Shown: in pieces, positions 1-10,635 of the stretch
Layout of the letters: each line of letters starts with the position of its first letter
Numbering within the stretch: position 1 is the first letter of the stretch
DNA from: Ophiostoma sp. CBS 140.51
Lineage: Eukaryota > Ascomycota > Sordariomycetes > Ophiostomatales > Ophiostomataceae
Assembly: GCA_029298735.1 (NCBI GenBank)
Contig: JANSLP010000005.1
Coordinates: 186,001 to 250,000 of the forward strand
Direction: 5' to 3'
DNA length: 64,000 nt
Translations under genes and position numbers: made by a program
The notes under the pieces: generated by a model
Seen by the model: the letters and a program-made list of their open reading frames with translations, nothing else
Databases searched by the model: none
Told to the model about the DNA's origin: nothing

Positions 1-408
1 CATCGGGGACCGAATGACCAGAATAACAGACGAGGAGGTGGGTTCTGGGGCGGAGGAGGAGGCGGCGGTGGTCCTGGACCTGGGTTTGGTCCAGACAACG
101 ACCCGCCACCGCCGTATCCAGGAACCAAGCCGTGGGATGGAGCACAGCAGCAGCAGCAGCAAGGATGGCGGCCGGGTTTTTGGACTGGAGCAGCCACCGG
201 AGCGGCAGCATCGTATCTGGCCAGCAACAGGAACCGAAACAACATAGACAACACACGGGGCTTCTACGATGATGGCTACGGCGGTGGGAGAAGAGGCGGC
301 AGCACTTGGGGAGGCAGCGGAGGTGCTGGGCCATCATCGTCGTCCTCATCTTCAGTATCGTCGGCTCGACAGCCAAGCACAGGATTTGGAGGGACACAGA
401 GACGGTGA
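1..408 (+). CDS. SARAF-family protein, C-terminal part (5' end outside window)
   Basis: Frame 1 is open from the first base to a TGA at 406-408, giving 135 residues. The sequence is a cytosolic Gly/Pro/Tyr/Gln-rich tail: an early FWGGGGGGGPGPGFGP run, a PPPPYPG stretch, six glutamines, then GFWTGAATGAAASYLA, an Arg/Gly segment and a poly-Ser block ending STGFGGTQRR. This layout matches the C-terminal half of fungal store-operated calcium entry-associated regulatory factor (SARAF/TMEM66) proteins, ER membrane proteins that restrain store-operated calcium entry in animals. Fungal members carry the luminal and TM part upstream, outside this window. No splice site is needed in the visible part. 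The gene converges on BRE1. Family assignment rests on the tail motifs only, so it is moderate. Confidence 0.6.
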   Translation, partial: HRGPNDQNNRRGGGFWGGGGGGGGPGPGFGPDNDPPPPYPGTKPWDGAQQQQQQGWRPGFWTGAATGAAASYLASNRNRNNIDNTRGFYDDGYGGGRRGGSTWGGSGGAGPSSSSSSSVSSARQPSTGFGGTQRR

Positions 409-1639
409 GACAGTTCAAGGAAAATGAACAGAACATCAGTCACGGTCACAGAAAGCAGAGCCAGTAGATTGTCATATAGCAACTGCTATTGCATTTTTTA
501 TTGAATGAGGGACCCCCTTTTTTTCACTGTGTGTCCTAAAAGTACATACAATGAAGGATTCAAAATAAACAAAGTAAAGCGAACAGACAATGGCCACCGG
601 GTGACAGACGACCCGGTAGATAGACCAGGCCATTTCAAGTCCTGGACGCCTCCCCAAAAGTAAACAAAAAAGAAGAACGGGCACGAAAAGAGGACGAAGA
701 ACGAGAAGAATGAATACAAATAGAATGGACACCATCCGTCCATCCACATCACACTTTTTCCTATCCTATCAAGAACCTATCAAAAACAAACGTTGTCTAC
801 CGTACAATGCCCGAAACAGAACCAACACTCCAAACACTTGAAACGAGCAACAGGTAGAGACAGAGGGAGAAAATAATGAAAAGTAAAAAAGGGTACTAGG
901 TTTGAAGAGAAGAAAAAAGAATAAAAGGGTAAAAAAGTATACAGTGGAATACAAGAAGTAATAGTAGTAGAAACAGAGGACGTCGGGGGCCAGCATCTGC
1001 CAGCACTATCCCGAGTCCATAAATATCCTCCCCAGGGCGTGTGTATCTCCACGCTGTGTGGGAAATACACCATCCAAAAACGCCATCCAAAAACGCCATC
1101 CAATCGTGGATCCCTTGAGGATCCGATCCTCCTTCCGTTTGACCGCCATGACCGCCATACACGACCCTGAAGAAGGATGCCCTCGTCCAATGCAAGCACG
1201 CCAGCATATGGGCAGAGAAAAGCACATAAAGCTACGCCGTATTGGCTGATAAGCCATGTAGTACGCTGTTCATTAGTCGTTCCATGTACTAGCGGACTGC
1301 AAAACCGCCGTAAGTCGATGAGAATGACAAGTGCAAGACCTGATAGCTGTCGGGTAGCCGTCCTTATGAGCTGAGTGTCTTTGATGCGCCGGGTTTAACA
1401 CGTATGATAGGTCAGGAGCAGGATGTTGATCGAAAAAAGACGCCCTTTGTGGCATTGCGTGCAGCGCACGTGCAGACACGGCGCTGCGTTTAAAAGTCTC
1501 GTGTTCGGGGTCGCGTGCAAGCTGGGATACGATAGCATCCGTCTGCAGCAATTTTGTGAGATGTGGTATTTTGTTGTCTCTTGTCCGATTTGCTCGACGT
1601 TGTCGACTTCGATTTCGTGGTCGGCATCTCGATGAGATC
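409..1639. other. Intergenic region between convergent SARAF-like and BRE1 genes
   Basis: This is 1.2 kb without a supportable gene. It should contain the 3' UTRs and polyadenylation regions of both flanking genes. It is A-rich on the + strand (for example 850-960). It also carries a short tandem repeat of a 13-bp unit (CATCCAAAAACGC) at 1071-1106, two full copies and one partial. The short open frames here overlap in several phases with no coding-like composition. Confidence 0.6.
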
Positions 1640-4284
1640 CTAAAAATGTGCCGACATCACATCCATCTTATCAAACGCCTTATTACAGGACGGGCATTTG
1701 CGCATCCGGTTGCTGAGGCGTGCATCGATGCACGTTTGGCAAAAGACGTGGCCGCACGTCTTGATGATGGCGTTCTTGAAGTTGTGGCGACAGACCGAGC
1801 ACAGCGCGAACTTTCTAAGCATCTCCTCCTCCTCGGACGAATTGGCGAGGCACTTGGACTTCCAGCTGTCCCGGTCCTTTTGCACGTGCGTCAGCCGGAC
1901 CTTGAGCTTCTCGTGCTCCGTCTCCTGGTTGACGCTCTGCTCGCGCATGGCTGCGTTGGCCGCATCCTTCTGCTTCACCAGGCTGGTCAGCTCGGCGATC
2001 TGGGCCTTACTAGACTCGAACCGCCGTGCCACATCGGCGTTCGTGGCCTTGAGCTGCCGGCTCTCCTCCACAATGGTCGTGTTGGCCTGCCGGAAGTCGG
2101 CCAGCTGCTTCTCAAAGTTGCTCAGCACCGACCTACTCTGCGACTCGGCGTCCTTGAGCGAAGCAATGATTTCGGAGCTTTTGCTGTTCTGGTGACGCAG
2201 AGCCCGGATCTCGGCGATGCGAATGTCCATGTCCTTGCGCGCCGCAAAGTACTTTTGGTCCGCCTTGGCCTTCTCGAGCGTCAACATGGTGACGCGCTCC
2301 TCCAATGCCGTAAAGTCCATGACCTTCTTCTGTGCCAGGCCGATCGCCTTCTTGTATGCCTTCTCCACGGAGGGCATCTCGTTTTGGATCAGGATAAAGT
2401 CCTTCTCCAGCTTGGCGAAGCGCTCGCGCAGCTCCTCGGCAGACAGAGCTTCCAGCTCGGCTCTGGGTGTCGTCGTGTCGGCGCCCTCGGCGGGGCGCAA
2501 CCGTCCGAGTTCGCTTTCGAGTGCTGCTATCCGGTCCTCCTTGGCGGCCACTAGTTCCTTGAGGTGCTCAAAGGCAGTCCGTTCTTGGTCCTGGCTGGCC
2601 TTGCGGATCTGGACGTCGGCGACCAGCTCGTCGCGAGCCGACCGGATACGAGTAAGATCCTGGTCCTTCACTTGGATCTGGTCCTCCAAGTCGCCTGCGA
2701 CTCCCTGGGCCTCGGCGTCAAGCTTGGAGCGGAACGTTGTCCGGTCGGTCTGCAGCTTCTCAATCTCCTCGCGCAGCTGCTTGTTGGCTGATTCGAGGTG
2801 GTTCGTCCGTTTGATCATGTCTTCGTTTTGACTCCGCACTTGCTTGAACAGGTCGGTCCGTGCATAGTCCTCCTCGGTGACGTTCTCCTTCTTGGAGCGG
2901 AAGGTGGTGTTCTCGTCCTGCAGAGACTTGATCTCGCCGAGGATCTTGTCGAGCTGCTCCTTCTGCTTGTTGATGACGGCGAGGGATTCGTCGTATTTCC
3001 CTTGTAAGGCGTCCAGGCTGGCGGAGCTTGCTGCGGGCTGGTCGGTGCTGCCGTTCTCGACAGGTACCGGCTTGGCCGTAACATGTGCCAGAGCCTTCTC
3101 CTCCATCTTCTGCACCTGCGCGCTGCGCATCCGATCTATCCGCTTTTCGGCCTTAATATAGCGCAGTGTTGCGGTGTCGAGTTGTTGTGAAATATCCTCC
3201 TTGTCGGTCTCTAGGCGCTCCAGCTTGAGCGCATAGTCTTTCTGTGCGGCCAGCAGGAGCTTGATTTGAGACTCCATCTGAGTGACTTCTGGCTGAACGC
3301 CTTCGCGAAATCCAGATAGCTTGTTCAGCAGGGTCTCTAGCCGTGTCTTGACCAGCTTCGTCTTCTCGCCAATGTGCTTTTGGAAGTCGCGGCTGTCCTT
3401 GAAGCTGAGTGCGGAGGGATATGGGAATTCTGTCGAAGTATTAGCAACGATGTCGAGGTGGTGTGGGAGGGACGATGCCTGATTGAATCGCAAAGCTGAC
3501 GTACCTTTCGAGTTTGGTTTTGTGGAAACGGTGCCTTCGCAGAGCAGTTCAATTTCTTGTAATAACTGGACGTCAGTTAGTACGGTGTCCATGGGGTTTG
3601 AAGGCCATCATCGATGAGGTGGGGGTTTCGTGATTGTTTACCTGAAGCACCCATGCATCGGCAATCCGGATGTGGTCATCGTGATATGTCGAGCGTTTTT
3701 GTATCTCCTCGATCCTTGCTTCTAATGTGGCGTTTTCTCTCTTGTACTCGTTCATCTGGCGGATGATGGCATCCTTTTGGAAGTCCTATATCGGGGGAAA
3801 GAGTCAGTTATCGTCCAGCGATTCATCATGAGTATGGTGGGCGTGTGCTGGGGTGTGAGATGGCGATGCGCGACATATGCCCGTGTCATCGATGGAGAGG
3901 AGAAAGGAGAGGATGCGTCGACGATGATCCACGATGACAAGATGAGACGCACGTCTCGAAAACGAAAGGAAAGCGTCCGGCATAAAGGCATCGTGGTTGT
4001 CAAGCAAACCAGAGAGGGTCGAGTGTGTTATGGGATGGAGATGCAACGTGTCGCGTGTTGTCGCGTGACGGGTTCAGGAAAGGGCTTACCTCGAGCCATG
4101 CTTCATCGTGGTGCTCGCCGTTAGGGTCCTCCTTGACCTTGCTGGCGCCGCCATTCACGGCCTGCCGCTTGCTGGGTGGCGCATATTCGTCGGTGTCGGC
4201 GATGGCCGGCCTCTTCCTGTCCTCCATCTTGGCGACGGCGGACGGACGAGTCGGCACGGCGGATGGCGCGGTGGCAATCGGCAT
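1640..4284 (-). CDS. bre1: E3 ubiquitin-protein ligase Bre1 (histone H2B ubiquitination)
   Basis: Four exons on the minus strand (4284-4090, 3785-3642, 3565-3505, 3429-1640) encode 729 residues. Bre1 is the nuclear RING E3 that, with Rad6, monoubiquitinates histone H2B and so feeds H3K4/K79 methylation and transcription elongation. Residues 1-65 are a basic disordered head including KMEDRKRPAIAD. A long charged coiled coil follows (about 70-650, with EYKRENATLEARIEEIQKR near its start). A C3HC4 RING sits at about 677-715 (CSVCRHNF, CGHVFCQTC, CPSC). Introns are 304, 76 and 75 bp with good donors (GTAAGC, GTAAAC, GTACGT) and a perfect TACTAAC in the second. The start follows the fungal consensus MPxAxxPSA; an upstream in-frame ATG at 4362 looks like leader sequence. 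The last intron is a multiple of three without a stop. Shares a divergent upstream region with BDP1. Confidence 0.93.
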
Positions 4285-5756
4285 GAGAAGGAAGAAGGGT
4301 GGATTTGGAGAGAGAAAGGGGCGTGTAAAAAAGGGTGAGGCTGGCGAGCAAACGCCGGCCAATGGGCCAGATCAGAGGTGAGGAACGGAAAGCGGAGAAA
4401 AGGAAGAGCGAGCTGCGATGCGAAAAGACGATGGAAGGTGGCCTTAAAGCGGCGGTTGCGAAGGGTCAAAAGGTTGAGGGTCAAAAAGTGAGGCGAAGAT
4501 TGGAAAGGAGAGATCTCGCAATTTCGAGATCCTCGATGACGAGCGCGAAAAGCGGGAAAAGAAAAGGGGAACACGAGATTTGATGTAGTCCTGGCGCATT
4601 CAACCAGGGGACGGCATGGGCGCACACATAGGCAGGGCGTGGTGTGCGAGATAGGCGTTGATTGAAGCGTCCCAGGAAGCGAGTTGTTGAGGCAAAAGTT
4701 GGGGGGAGAATGGACGTTGGTGATGGGGGGAAGGAGACTTGAAATTTTGGCGAATTCAAGCCACAGGGAAAGGAAAGAGCGAAAAACGCAAAACGAGCCA
4801 GAGCGAAAGGCCAAAGGCAAAACCAAGCCAGAGGGATCAAAAGCAGGCAGGAACAGGGAGAAAGGGAAAAGTGGGTCGCGTGCTGGGATTGGTTGGAGAG
4901 GGAACTAGGCCGGAAAGGGCGAACGCGATTCTGGGCGAGACAAGCAAGAGCGGCTTATCGGGGGTGGGGCGCAGTTTTCTGCAGGCAAGAGCGATGCTCC
5001 AGGGGCTCGCTACAGGGGCATAAGGGATATTGAAGTCGACAGCATCAAGTCGGCATGAGAAGAGGTGAGCTGGCGCAGGAAAAAGCAAGAGACAAATGCT
5101 ATCACAGAGTACTAAGAAGAGCCAGCGCGGAGTTACCGTCAGCTCGTCAGCGTGTTGGTTGTTGGATCGCAGGCTGGCCGGGATGGTCACGTGCAAACTC
5201 GCTTAAATGCATACGCTTTTTGAGAGTGAGAAACAGCTGGGAGAGTCAAACAAAGCCAGTCCTAAACGGCGAGGCCGCGCAGAAAATCCAATTGGCCAAA
5301 CAAGACACAGATGAAAGCGCAAAAGATTTCGTCGCAATCAATACTCACGACAAACAGAGGTAGAGGTGCAATCGCCCACGCAGAACACGCAAACGATCGG
5401 CCGTGTTCCAGTCTCCATATTAAATACCCTGTCTCCATCGCTCCTTCTCTCTTTCCTTGTATCACGACGCTTAGCCTTTCCCGGGGTCCTGCAGTAGTCA
5501 CCGCCTTCTGTAATTCTCCCGGCAAAATCAGAAAAAAATACAGGCAGGAGCCACCCAGAAAACAGAAAACCGTTCCTTCCCACACACGCCCCGCCAGCAG
5601 ACCGCGGTTGGGGACAAACACAGAAAGAGTCAAAAAGCGACGAAAAAGAAGATCGAAACAAACAACACTCGAAGAACTTTGCATTCGCATGCTCTCCCTC
5701 TCCTACCCTCCACCCTACGCTCACCCGGGCCCTGCGACACCCTCTGAGCCCTCACG
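4285..5756. promoter_or_regulatory. Divergent upstream region of BRE1 (-) and BDP1 (+)
   Basis: About 1.5 kb separates the two start codons, so both promoters and 5' leaders must lie here. The BRE1-proximal part (4285-5000) is strongly purine-rich on the + strand, which is pyrimidine-rich in the BRE1 sense direction, as is common for fungal leaders. The BDP1-proximal part (5390-5750) is C/T-rich on the + strand and includes a TATTAAATA-like AT element near 5419. No gene is supported. The open frames on both strands here are low-complexity by-products of the skew. Confidence 0.6.
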
Positions 5757-7994
5757 ATGAGTTCCATGTTCAAGAAAAAAGGCGGCCTCGCCTTCAAACC
5801 GAAAGCGCCAGTACGGAGACCTGGTGCTGGCGCGGCCGCATCGACAACTTCTGCTTCTTCAACAGTACCGACAGCTGCCCAGGCCGCTGCTGCTCGACCC
5901 TCCAAGACCCCGGCACCGTCAGAGGCCTCGGCTGCTGGCCCTGCTGCCTCCTCTGTCCCCGACAAGACACCGGAAACGACACGGGCACCGACACCACCGC
6001 CCTCGGCGCCACCAGTAGAATCAGAATCAGCCGCCGCCCCGCCACCACCAGTTGCAACACGAACACGACGACAGTCAACCTATGCCGCAGACACGACGAC
6101 TCCGGCAGCGGCTGCTAAAGAAGCGGTTGCGGTGGTACCACCAACACCCCCCTCCACACAACCGGCAGCGACAAAGCCACGAGCAACAAGAGGAAAGACG
6201 ACAACAACGAAAACGACAGCACCATCACAAGCCGAAGCACAACCACAACAAGGCGACAACTCAATAGCAGCAACAACAGCGACTGCACCAACAGCCGCCA
6301 CGCCCGCAACAGCAAAACGGACGCGTGGAGCAGCCTCGACAACAGCCCCGGCACAGCCAGCAGAAACAACTGCTAAGCCAGGAACCACAGAACCTACCGC
6401 CATACCGGCTGCCGACTCTACGCCAGCAGCTCCTGCAACAGCAGCACCACGGAGAGGCCGGCCACGGGCAGCCGACAAGGCAGCGGCGGCAGCAGCAGCA
6501 GCAGCAGCAGCATCGGTTATCGACCCCGCTCTTACACAAGACGAATCCTCTTCGGCTAGTGCCACCCCTGTGGAAGGCAGCGCAGAGCCTGCAGCACCAC
6601 CAAAGAAGCGGAAATACACAAGGAGAAAGCCAGTTGGAGAGACAGCAGCTGGAGCTGAGGGTGCAGCGGCAGCGCCTCGGCCACGTGCAAGCAGGAAACG
6701 AGCAGCAGCAGCAACTACGGCTGCGGCTGTGGGCCCTGATGGCGTCGTCGCCTCCGTCGAGTCGGCTGAGGGGACACCAGAGGTGGCAGCAGCAGCGACT
6801 GCGGCGGCACCCAAACGTGTCCGCAAAGAGCGTTCGCTCACACCCGAAGATGCCGAGACACGGACAATCGACCACCGCGAGATTAAGATGGAGGACCTTA
6901 CCAAGGACTTGCGCATCGGCAAGAAGTTTAGTCGGCACGACGAACTGGTCGACCGTCTTCGTGAAAAGCGGCGGCTGTACCGGCGGGAGCGGCTGCTGAG
7001 CAAGAAGAACCAGGGCCAGAACGGCGACAACCCACTGTCGACGAACAACAGTAGCCGTGACGGGTCCATTCTCGGTGACGATACTGGTGTTGATGGAGGT
7101 GGCAACACAGCCGCCGCTGTCATTGCAGGTGCACCGAACGGCAGCGAAGCCGCTGCTGCGGCAGCCTCTGTGTTGGCGGCCGCGACCAACTCGATTGCTA
7201 ATGCCAAGCTCAAGTCGTCGCAGGCTGCCGCTGTGACGGGTCCACAATTCGAAATTATCGACGGTGCCATTGTCGTCAACCAGGCCTCGCTGGTGCACGA
7301 TCGTCACGCTGCTGCAGCCGCCGAGGCGGGTGAGCTCGAAGAGGTCGAGGAGAACGACTTTACGCGCCAGACGACGTCCAACACGTATCTCAAGCCAGGA
7401 AAATTGAGAGGACCGAACGCCTGGACCGAGGCTGAGACCGAGCTCTTTTACCGCGCCCTCAGCATGTTCGGCACCAGTTTCGACCTCATCTGCAAATGGT
7501 TCCCGGGCAAGTCGCGCCGGCACATCAAGATGAAGTTCAACCGCGAGGATAAGCTGCACCCGCAGCGCATCACCGAGGCCCTCGTGGGCCAGAATAAGGT
7601 GGCCATTGATGTCGACGAGTACATGGCGCGCACGGGCGTGACGCTGCATGCGACGGAGACGATTGATGCCGAGTACGCGCTGCGGCAGGCCGAGCACGAT
7701 GCGGAACAGCAGCGTATTGTCGACGAGCAGGCCGAGGCGCTGCGCAAGAAAAGAGAGGCGCTGTTTGGTCCGCGTAACGGCGGTACCGTCGGCAGCAACG
7801 GTGCCGGCAGTGGTGGCAACAACGGTGCAGAAGGCAAGGCCGGCGGTGTTGGCGGTGGTGATGGCGGTGGTGACGGAGATGAGATTGACGAGACGGACAT
7901 GGTTTTTGGCGGTAAAGGACGCCGAAACGGCAAGGCCGGCCGCGGTCGCGCCAAAGGTCCTCGGGCGCCCGCAGCCGGTGGTTTTGGTATTTAA
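5757..7994 (+). CDS. bdp1: Transcription factor TFIIIB component B'' (Bdp1)
   Basis: A single exon of 745 codons. Bdp1 joins TBP and Brf1 in TFIIIB to recruit RNA polymerase III to tRNA, 5S and U6 genes. The first 360 residues are low-complexity Ala/Thr/Pro with short basic patches (KKRKYTRRKP). A conserved block follows at about 365-415 (TIDHREIKMEDLTKDLRIG, then a KRRLYRRERLL basic helix). An acidic/Ala linker leads to the SANT/Myb-like domain at about 552-612 (GPNAWTEAETELFYRALSMF and CKWFPGKSRRHIKMKFNRED). The domain is preceded by NTYLKPGKLRG, and both segments are diagnostic of Bdp1. The tail is Gly-rich, then basic (GRGRAKGPRAP). The start ATG is the first in frame after a C-rich leader. 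Long antisense frames under this gene are composition artefacts. Confidence 0.92.
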   Translation: MSSMFKKKGGLAFKPKAPVRRPGAGAAASTTSASSTVPTAAQAAAARPSKTPAPSEASAAGPAASSVPDKTPETTRAPTPPPSAPPVESESAAAPPPPVATRTRRQSTYAADTTTPAAAAKEAVAVVPPTPPSTQPAATKPRATRGKTTTTKTTAPSQAEAQPQQGDNSIAATTATAPTAATPATAKRTRGAASTTAPAQPAETTAKPGTTEPTAIPAADSTPAAPATAAPRRGRPRAADKAAAAAAAAAAASVIDPALTQDESSSASATPVEGSAEPAAPPKKRKYTRRKPVGETAAGAEGAAAAPRPRASRKRAAAATTAAAVGPDGVVASVESAEGTPEVAAAATAAAPKRVRKERSLTPEDAETRTIDHREIKMEDLTKDLRIGKKFSRHDELVDRLREKRRLYRRERLLSKKNQGQNGDNPLSTNNSSRDGSILGDDTGVDGGGNTAAAVIAGAPNGSEAAAAAASVLAAATNSIANAKLKSSQAAAVTGPQFEIIDGAIVVNQASLVHDRHAAAAAEAGELEEVEENDFTRQTTSNTYLKPGKLRGPNAWTEAETELFYRALSMFGTSFDLICKWFPGKSRRHIKMKFNREDKLHPQRITEALVGQNKVAIDVDEYMARTGVTLHATETIDAEYALRQAEHDAEQQRIVDEQAEALRKKREALFGPRNGGTVGSNGAGSGGNNGAEGKAGGVGGGDGGGDGDEIDETDMVFGGKGRRNGKAGRGRAKGPRAPAAGGFGI

Positions 7995-8856
7995 GGGGGT
8001 TGACTTGGCAGCATTATTGGCGAACTATATATTATTGTTTTTTATCTTATTTTTGGCACCAGCAGAACGACAGAGACGGCATGGCCCTCGTTGTTACGGA
8101 CCTTTGGATTTCGATACCCGCATTTTACTTTCTATTCCAGCATTCATTTCTTTACGCAATTGAGGCCTGCAGCACTGCAGGATGTAGGTCGGGGGCAGGG
8201 ATTCTTAGAGCATTTTTGTACGTTTATTGTCGTCTAATGCATTTTGTTAAAAAATCACTGTTCATGTCACTTGTGAGGCACATAACATATTGGAATAATA
8301 TCCGAGAAAAAATAAAGATGACATAATAGTGCTCGTGGACATACTTAATCAGTCCGGAGCTGACGAGACGTAAAAAACAAATGAAAATAGCAAAAACATA
8401 TCCATGACTTCCTCCCGTGTTTCCCTGTCTTGCCAGCCCTCGGTCTGGAGACAGGGAAATAATCAGAGAAAGAAGAAGCAAAAAGCAGGGCCCATATGAT
8501 ATAGGCACAACTTCCTTCAGTCCCTCTTCTTCTGAAACCATGTTGTGCGTATGGCGCACGTCGTGTATTCTTCTTTCTTATTCGTCGTTTTTCTCCATGA
8601 CATTGATTGATGCCCCATCTCCATATCCGAGTTATGCGGTTGTGTTTGTTTCGAAGAGGATATTTCGTCGTTCCATGTTCCCCATCGTCCAAATTATTGC
8701 ACTTCCACCATCACTATCGACAGCCGCCTTTCTTGTGTTGGGTATTCGCACCGACTGCTACATAGTTGTTTGGGTTTTTTTTTTCTGTGATTTTCTTTGC
8801 TCGGATCGGGGTGCAACAGATGTGTAACCGTGCCGTGTCGTCGTTCGTCCGTCCGC
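7995..8856. other. Intergenic region between convergent BDP1 and RAD23
   Basis: About 860 bp holds the 3' ends of both genes. The part just after the BDP1 stop is T-rich with a TATATATTATTG stretch (about 8025-8038), plausible as a polyadenylation region. No conserved frame, RNA gene or repeat was seen. Confidence 0.55.
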
Positions 8857-10635
8857 TTACTGGGCTGACGGCTCGTCGTCGTCGGGCTGGTCGAACAAGA
8901 AGTTGGCGGCAAGCTCCTCATTCTTGTCACAGGCAAAGTAGGCCTGGATGGCCTGATCCCGGTCAAAACCAAGGCGGCAGAGCTAAACTGTTAGTAGGGA
9001 AGATACAAAAATAAATAGAAAGGGTTCTGGACATACACGCTCGATAGCATCACGCTCCTCTTCGGTGACGGCAATGGCCTGAGCACCAGGGGGCAGCGGC
9101 GCATCGTCGTCGTCGCCGTCTTCGCTGAGCAAGCTCAGGAACTGGTCCGGGTTCTGTGCTATCAGCTGGGCCAGCTGGGGGTTGCCAGCGCCGAGCTGCT
9201 GCAGAATAGGCTCCAGCATCTGCGGCTGCTGCTGGACAATCTGGCGGAGCTGCTGGAACTGGGCGTTATGGCGGAGGAAGTCGAGGTTACCGAGTCCCTG
9301 GCCGGCACCTGCACCACCCGCTGCTGCAGCGGCGGCGGCGGCAGCTGCGGCACCAGCACCCACGCCACGGCCAGCGCCACCAGCACCGCCACGGCCCTGC
9401 TGTGCGGCCAGGTCAAACAGGTTCACGCCATCGTCGTCCTCGTCGTCACCACCCTCGGCAACAGCGGCAGCGATGGCGGCGGCAGTAGCTTCGTCCGTCT
9501 CGGCGCCGCCGCCGGCAGCGGGAGCGCCAGCAGCGGGTGCCGCTGCCTGTGCGGCCTGGGCCGCCTGGGCAGCTGCTTGCTGCTGCTGCAGGCCCTCAGG
9601 GATGCCCTGGGAAGTTAGTACGAAGTTTCAAAAGAGCATCTGGGGAACGGGGGTGCATACGGTCAAAAGGTACTCAACGGCGCGGTCGGGATTGTTGTAG
9701 GCGGCGCGCATAGCGGCGTTGATCTGGCTGCGCTCAAAACCCATGGCCTCCATGTTGGCAATGGCCTCCTGCAGCGCAGGGCCAACGGAGAAGGAGTTGG
9801 GGTCGGTGTAGTTGGCATCGCCAGCGCGAGCGGCCGGGGTGGGTGTCGCAGCAGGGGCGGCGCCGGATAGCGAGCTAGCGGCGGCAACGGGCGCAGCGGG
9901 TGTAGCGGCGGGAGCAGAGCCGCGGGCGGGCGTGGCAGGGACTGGTGCGGAGGCGCTCGAAGACGAAGCGGCGGCAGCTGTTGATGCAGAGCTGCTGGAG
10001 GCGGTGGCGGCGGCAGCAGCAGCGGGCGGTGCCTTGGGCTTGTTCACGACGCAGACAACGAAGCCCTTCTCCTCAATCTTGTACGATTCGACGGTCTCTT
10101 CATCCTTCAGGATCTTGCCTAGTGGGGAAGGAGCAACGGTCAGTCATGATGTCAAGGCGTACGATGTAGAAGAACGGAGCAGTTTGAGGCATACCAGAGT
10201 AGATGAGCTTTTGCGTTTTTGGCTCCCAGCCGCGCTCGTCGGAAATCTTTTGCTTGACAGCGGCGATCTACAAAGTGGCAACCCACGGCGTTAGAGAAGA
10301 TAAACGACAGTAAAGTTTGAGAACCAGACAGCTACAGCTTGCCCCCATCACCAAAAAAGGCAAGTCTGCGAAGTCGGTCTACCGCAACTGTTGTTTGTGG
10401 TCAAGCTGGCTTTCTGGTTCTGGGTGTGAGGAGAAAGAGGGACACGGGCGGAGGAAGCTCGGGTGCCGCAGAAAGAAGAGCAAATACGCACCGTCTCTGA
10501 TGGATCAACCTCGATGACAAACTTCTGCTGCTTGAGGTCCTGTAGGAAGAAAAGAGGGTAAAGTCAGTAAAGATACGAAAAGCAGATCAGAGAGCAGAGA
10601 AGAGCACCAGCTCGTACCTTGAATGTGACCTTCAT
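8857..10635 (-). CDS. rad23: UV excision repair / ubiquitin receptor Rad23
   Basis: Six exons (10635-10618, 10539-10492, 10267-10195, 10118-9661, 9606-9037, 8982-8857) give 430 residues. Rad23 shuttles ubiquitinated proteins to the proteasome and stabilises Rad4/XPC in nucleotide excision repair. Domains in order: a ubiquitin-like domain at 1-76 (starts MKVTFKDLKQQKF, ends VVCVVNKPK); a long Ala/Ser/Pro linker; UBA1 at about 158-199 (MEAMGFERSQINAAMRAAYN); an Ala/Gly linker; the XPC-binding STI1-like region at about 303-362 (LDFLRHNAQFQQLRQIVQQ); and UBA2 at about 383-425 (IERLCRLGFDRDQAIQAYF). All five introns have canonical donors (GTACGA, GTGCGT, GTATGC twice, GTATGT). Exon 1 is only 18 nt, and introns 4 and 5 are 54 bp each. 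The length is normal for fungal Rad23 with a somewhat longer linker. Confidence 0.95.

Noticed and set aside
1556..2554. 332-codon frame on the + strand under BRE1
   Set aside because: Antisense shadow of the BRE1 coiled coil. Leu/His/Arg-rich, no domain, explained by codon bias on the other strand.
4284..4362. Upstream ATG at 4362 as the Bre1 start
   Set aside because: It would add 26 hydrophobic/Pro-rich residues not expected of a nuclear E3. The second ATG begins the fungal Bre1 consensus head.
6080..7697. Long open frames (399 and 478 codons) antisense to BDP1
   Set aside because: They mirror the GC-rich third positions and Ala/Gln repeats of BDP1, have Cys/Ser/Gly-rich nonsense composition, and match no family.
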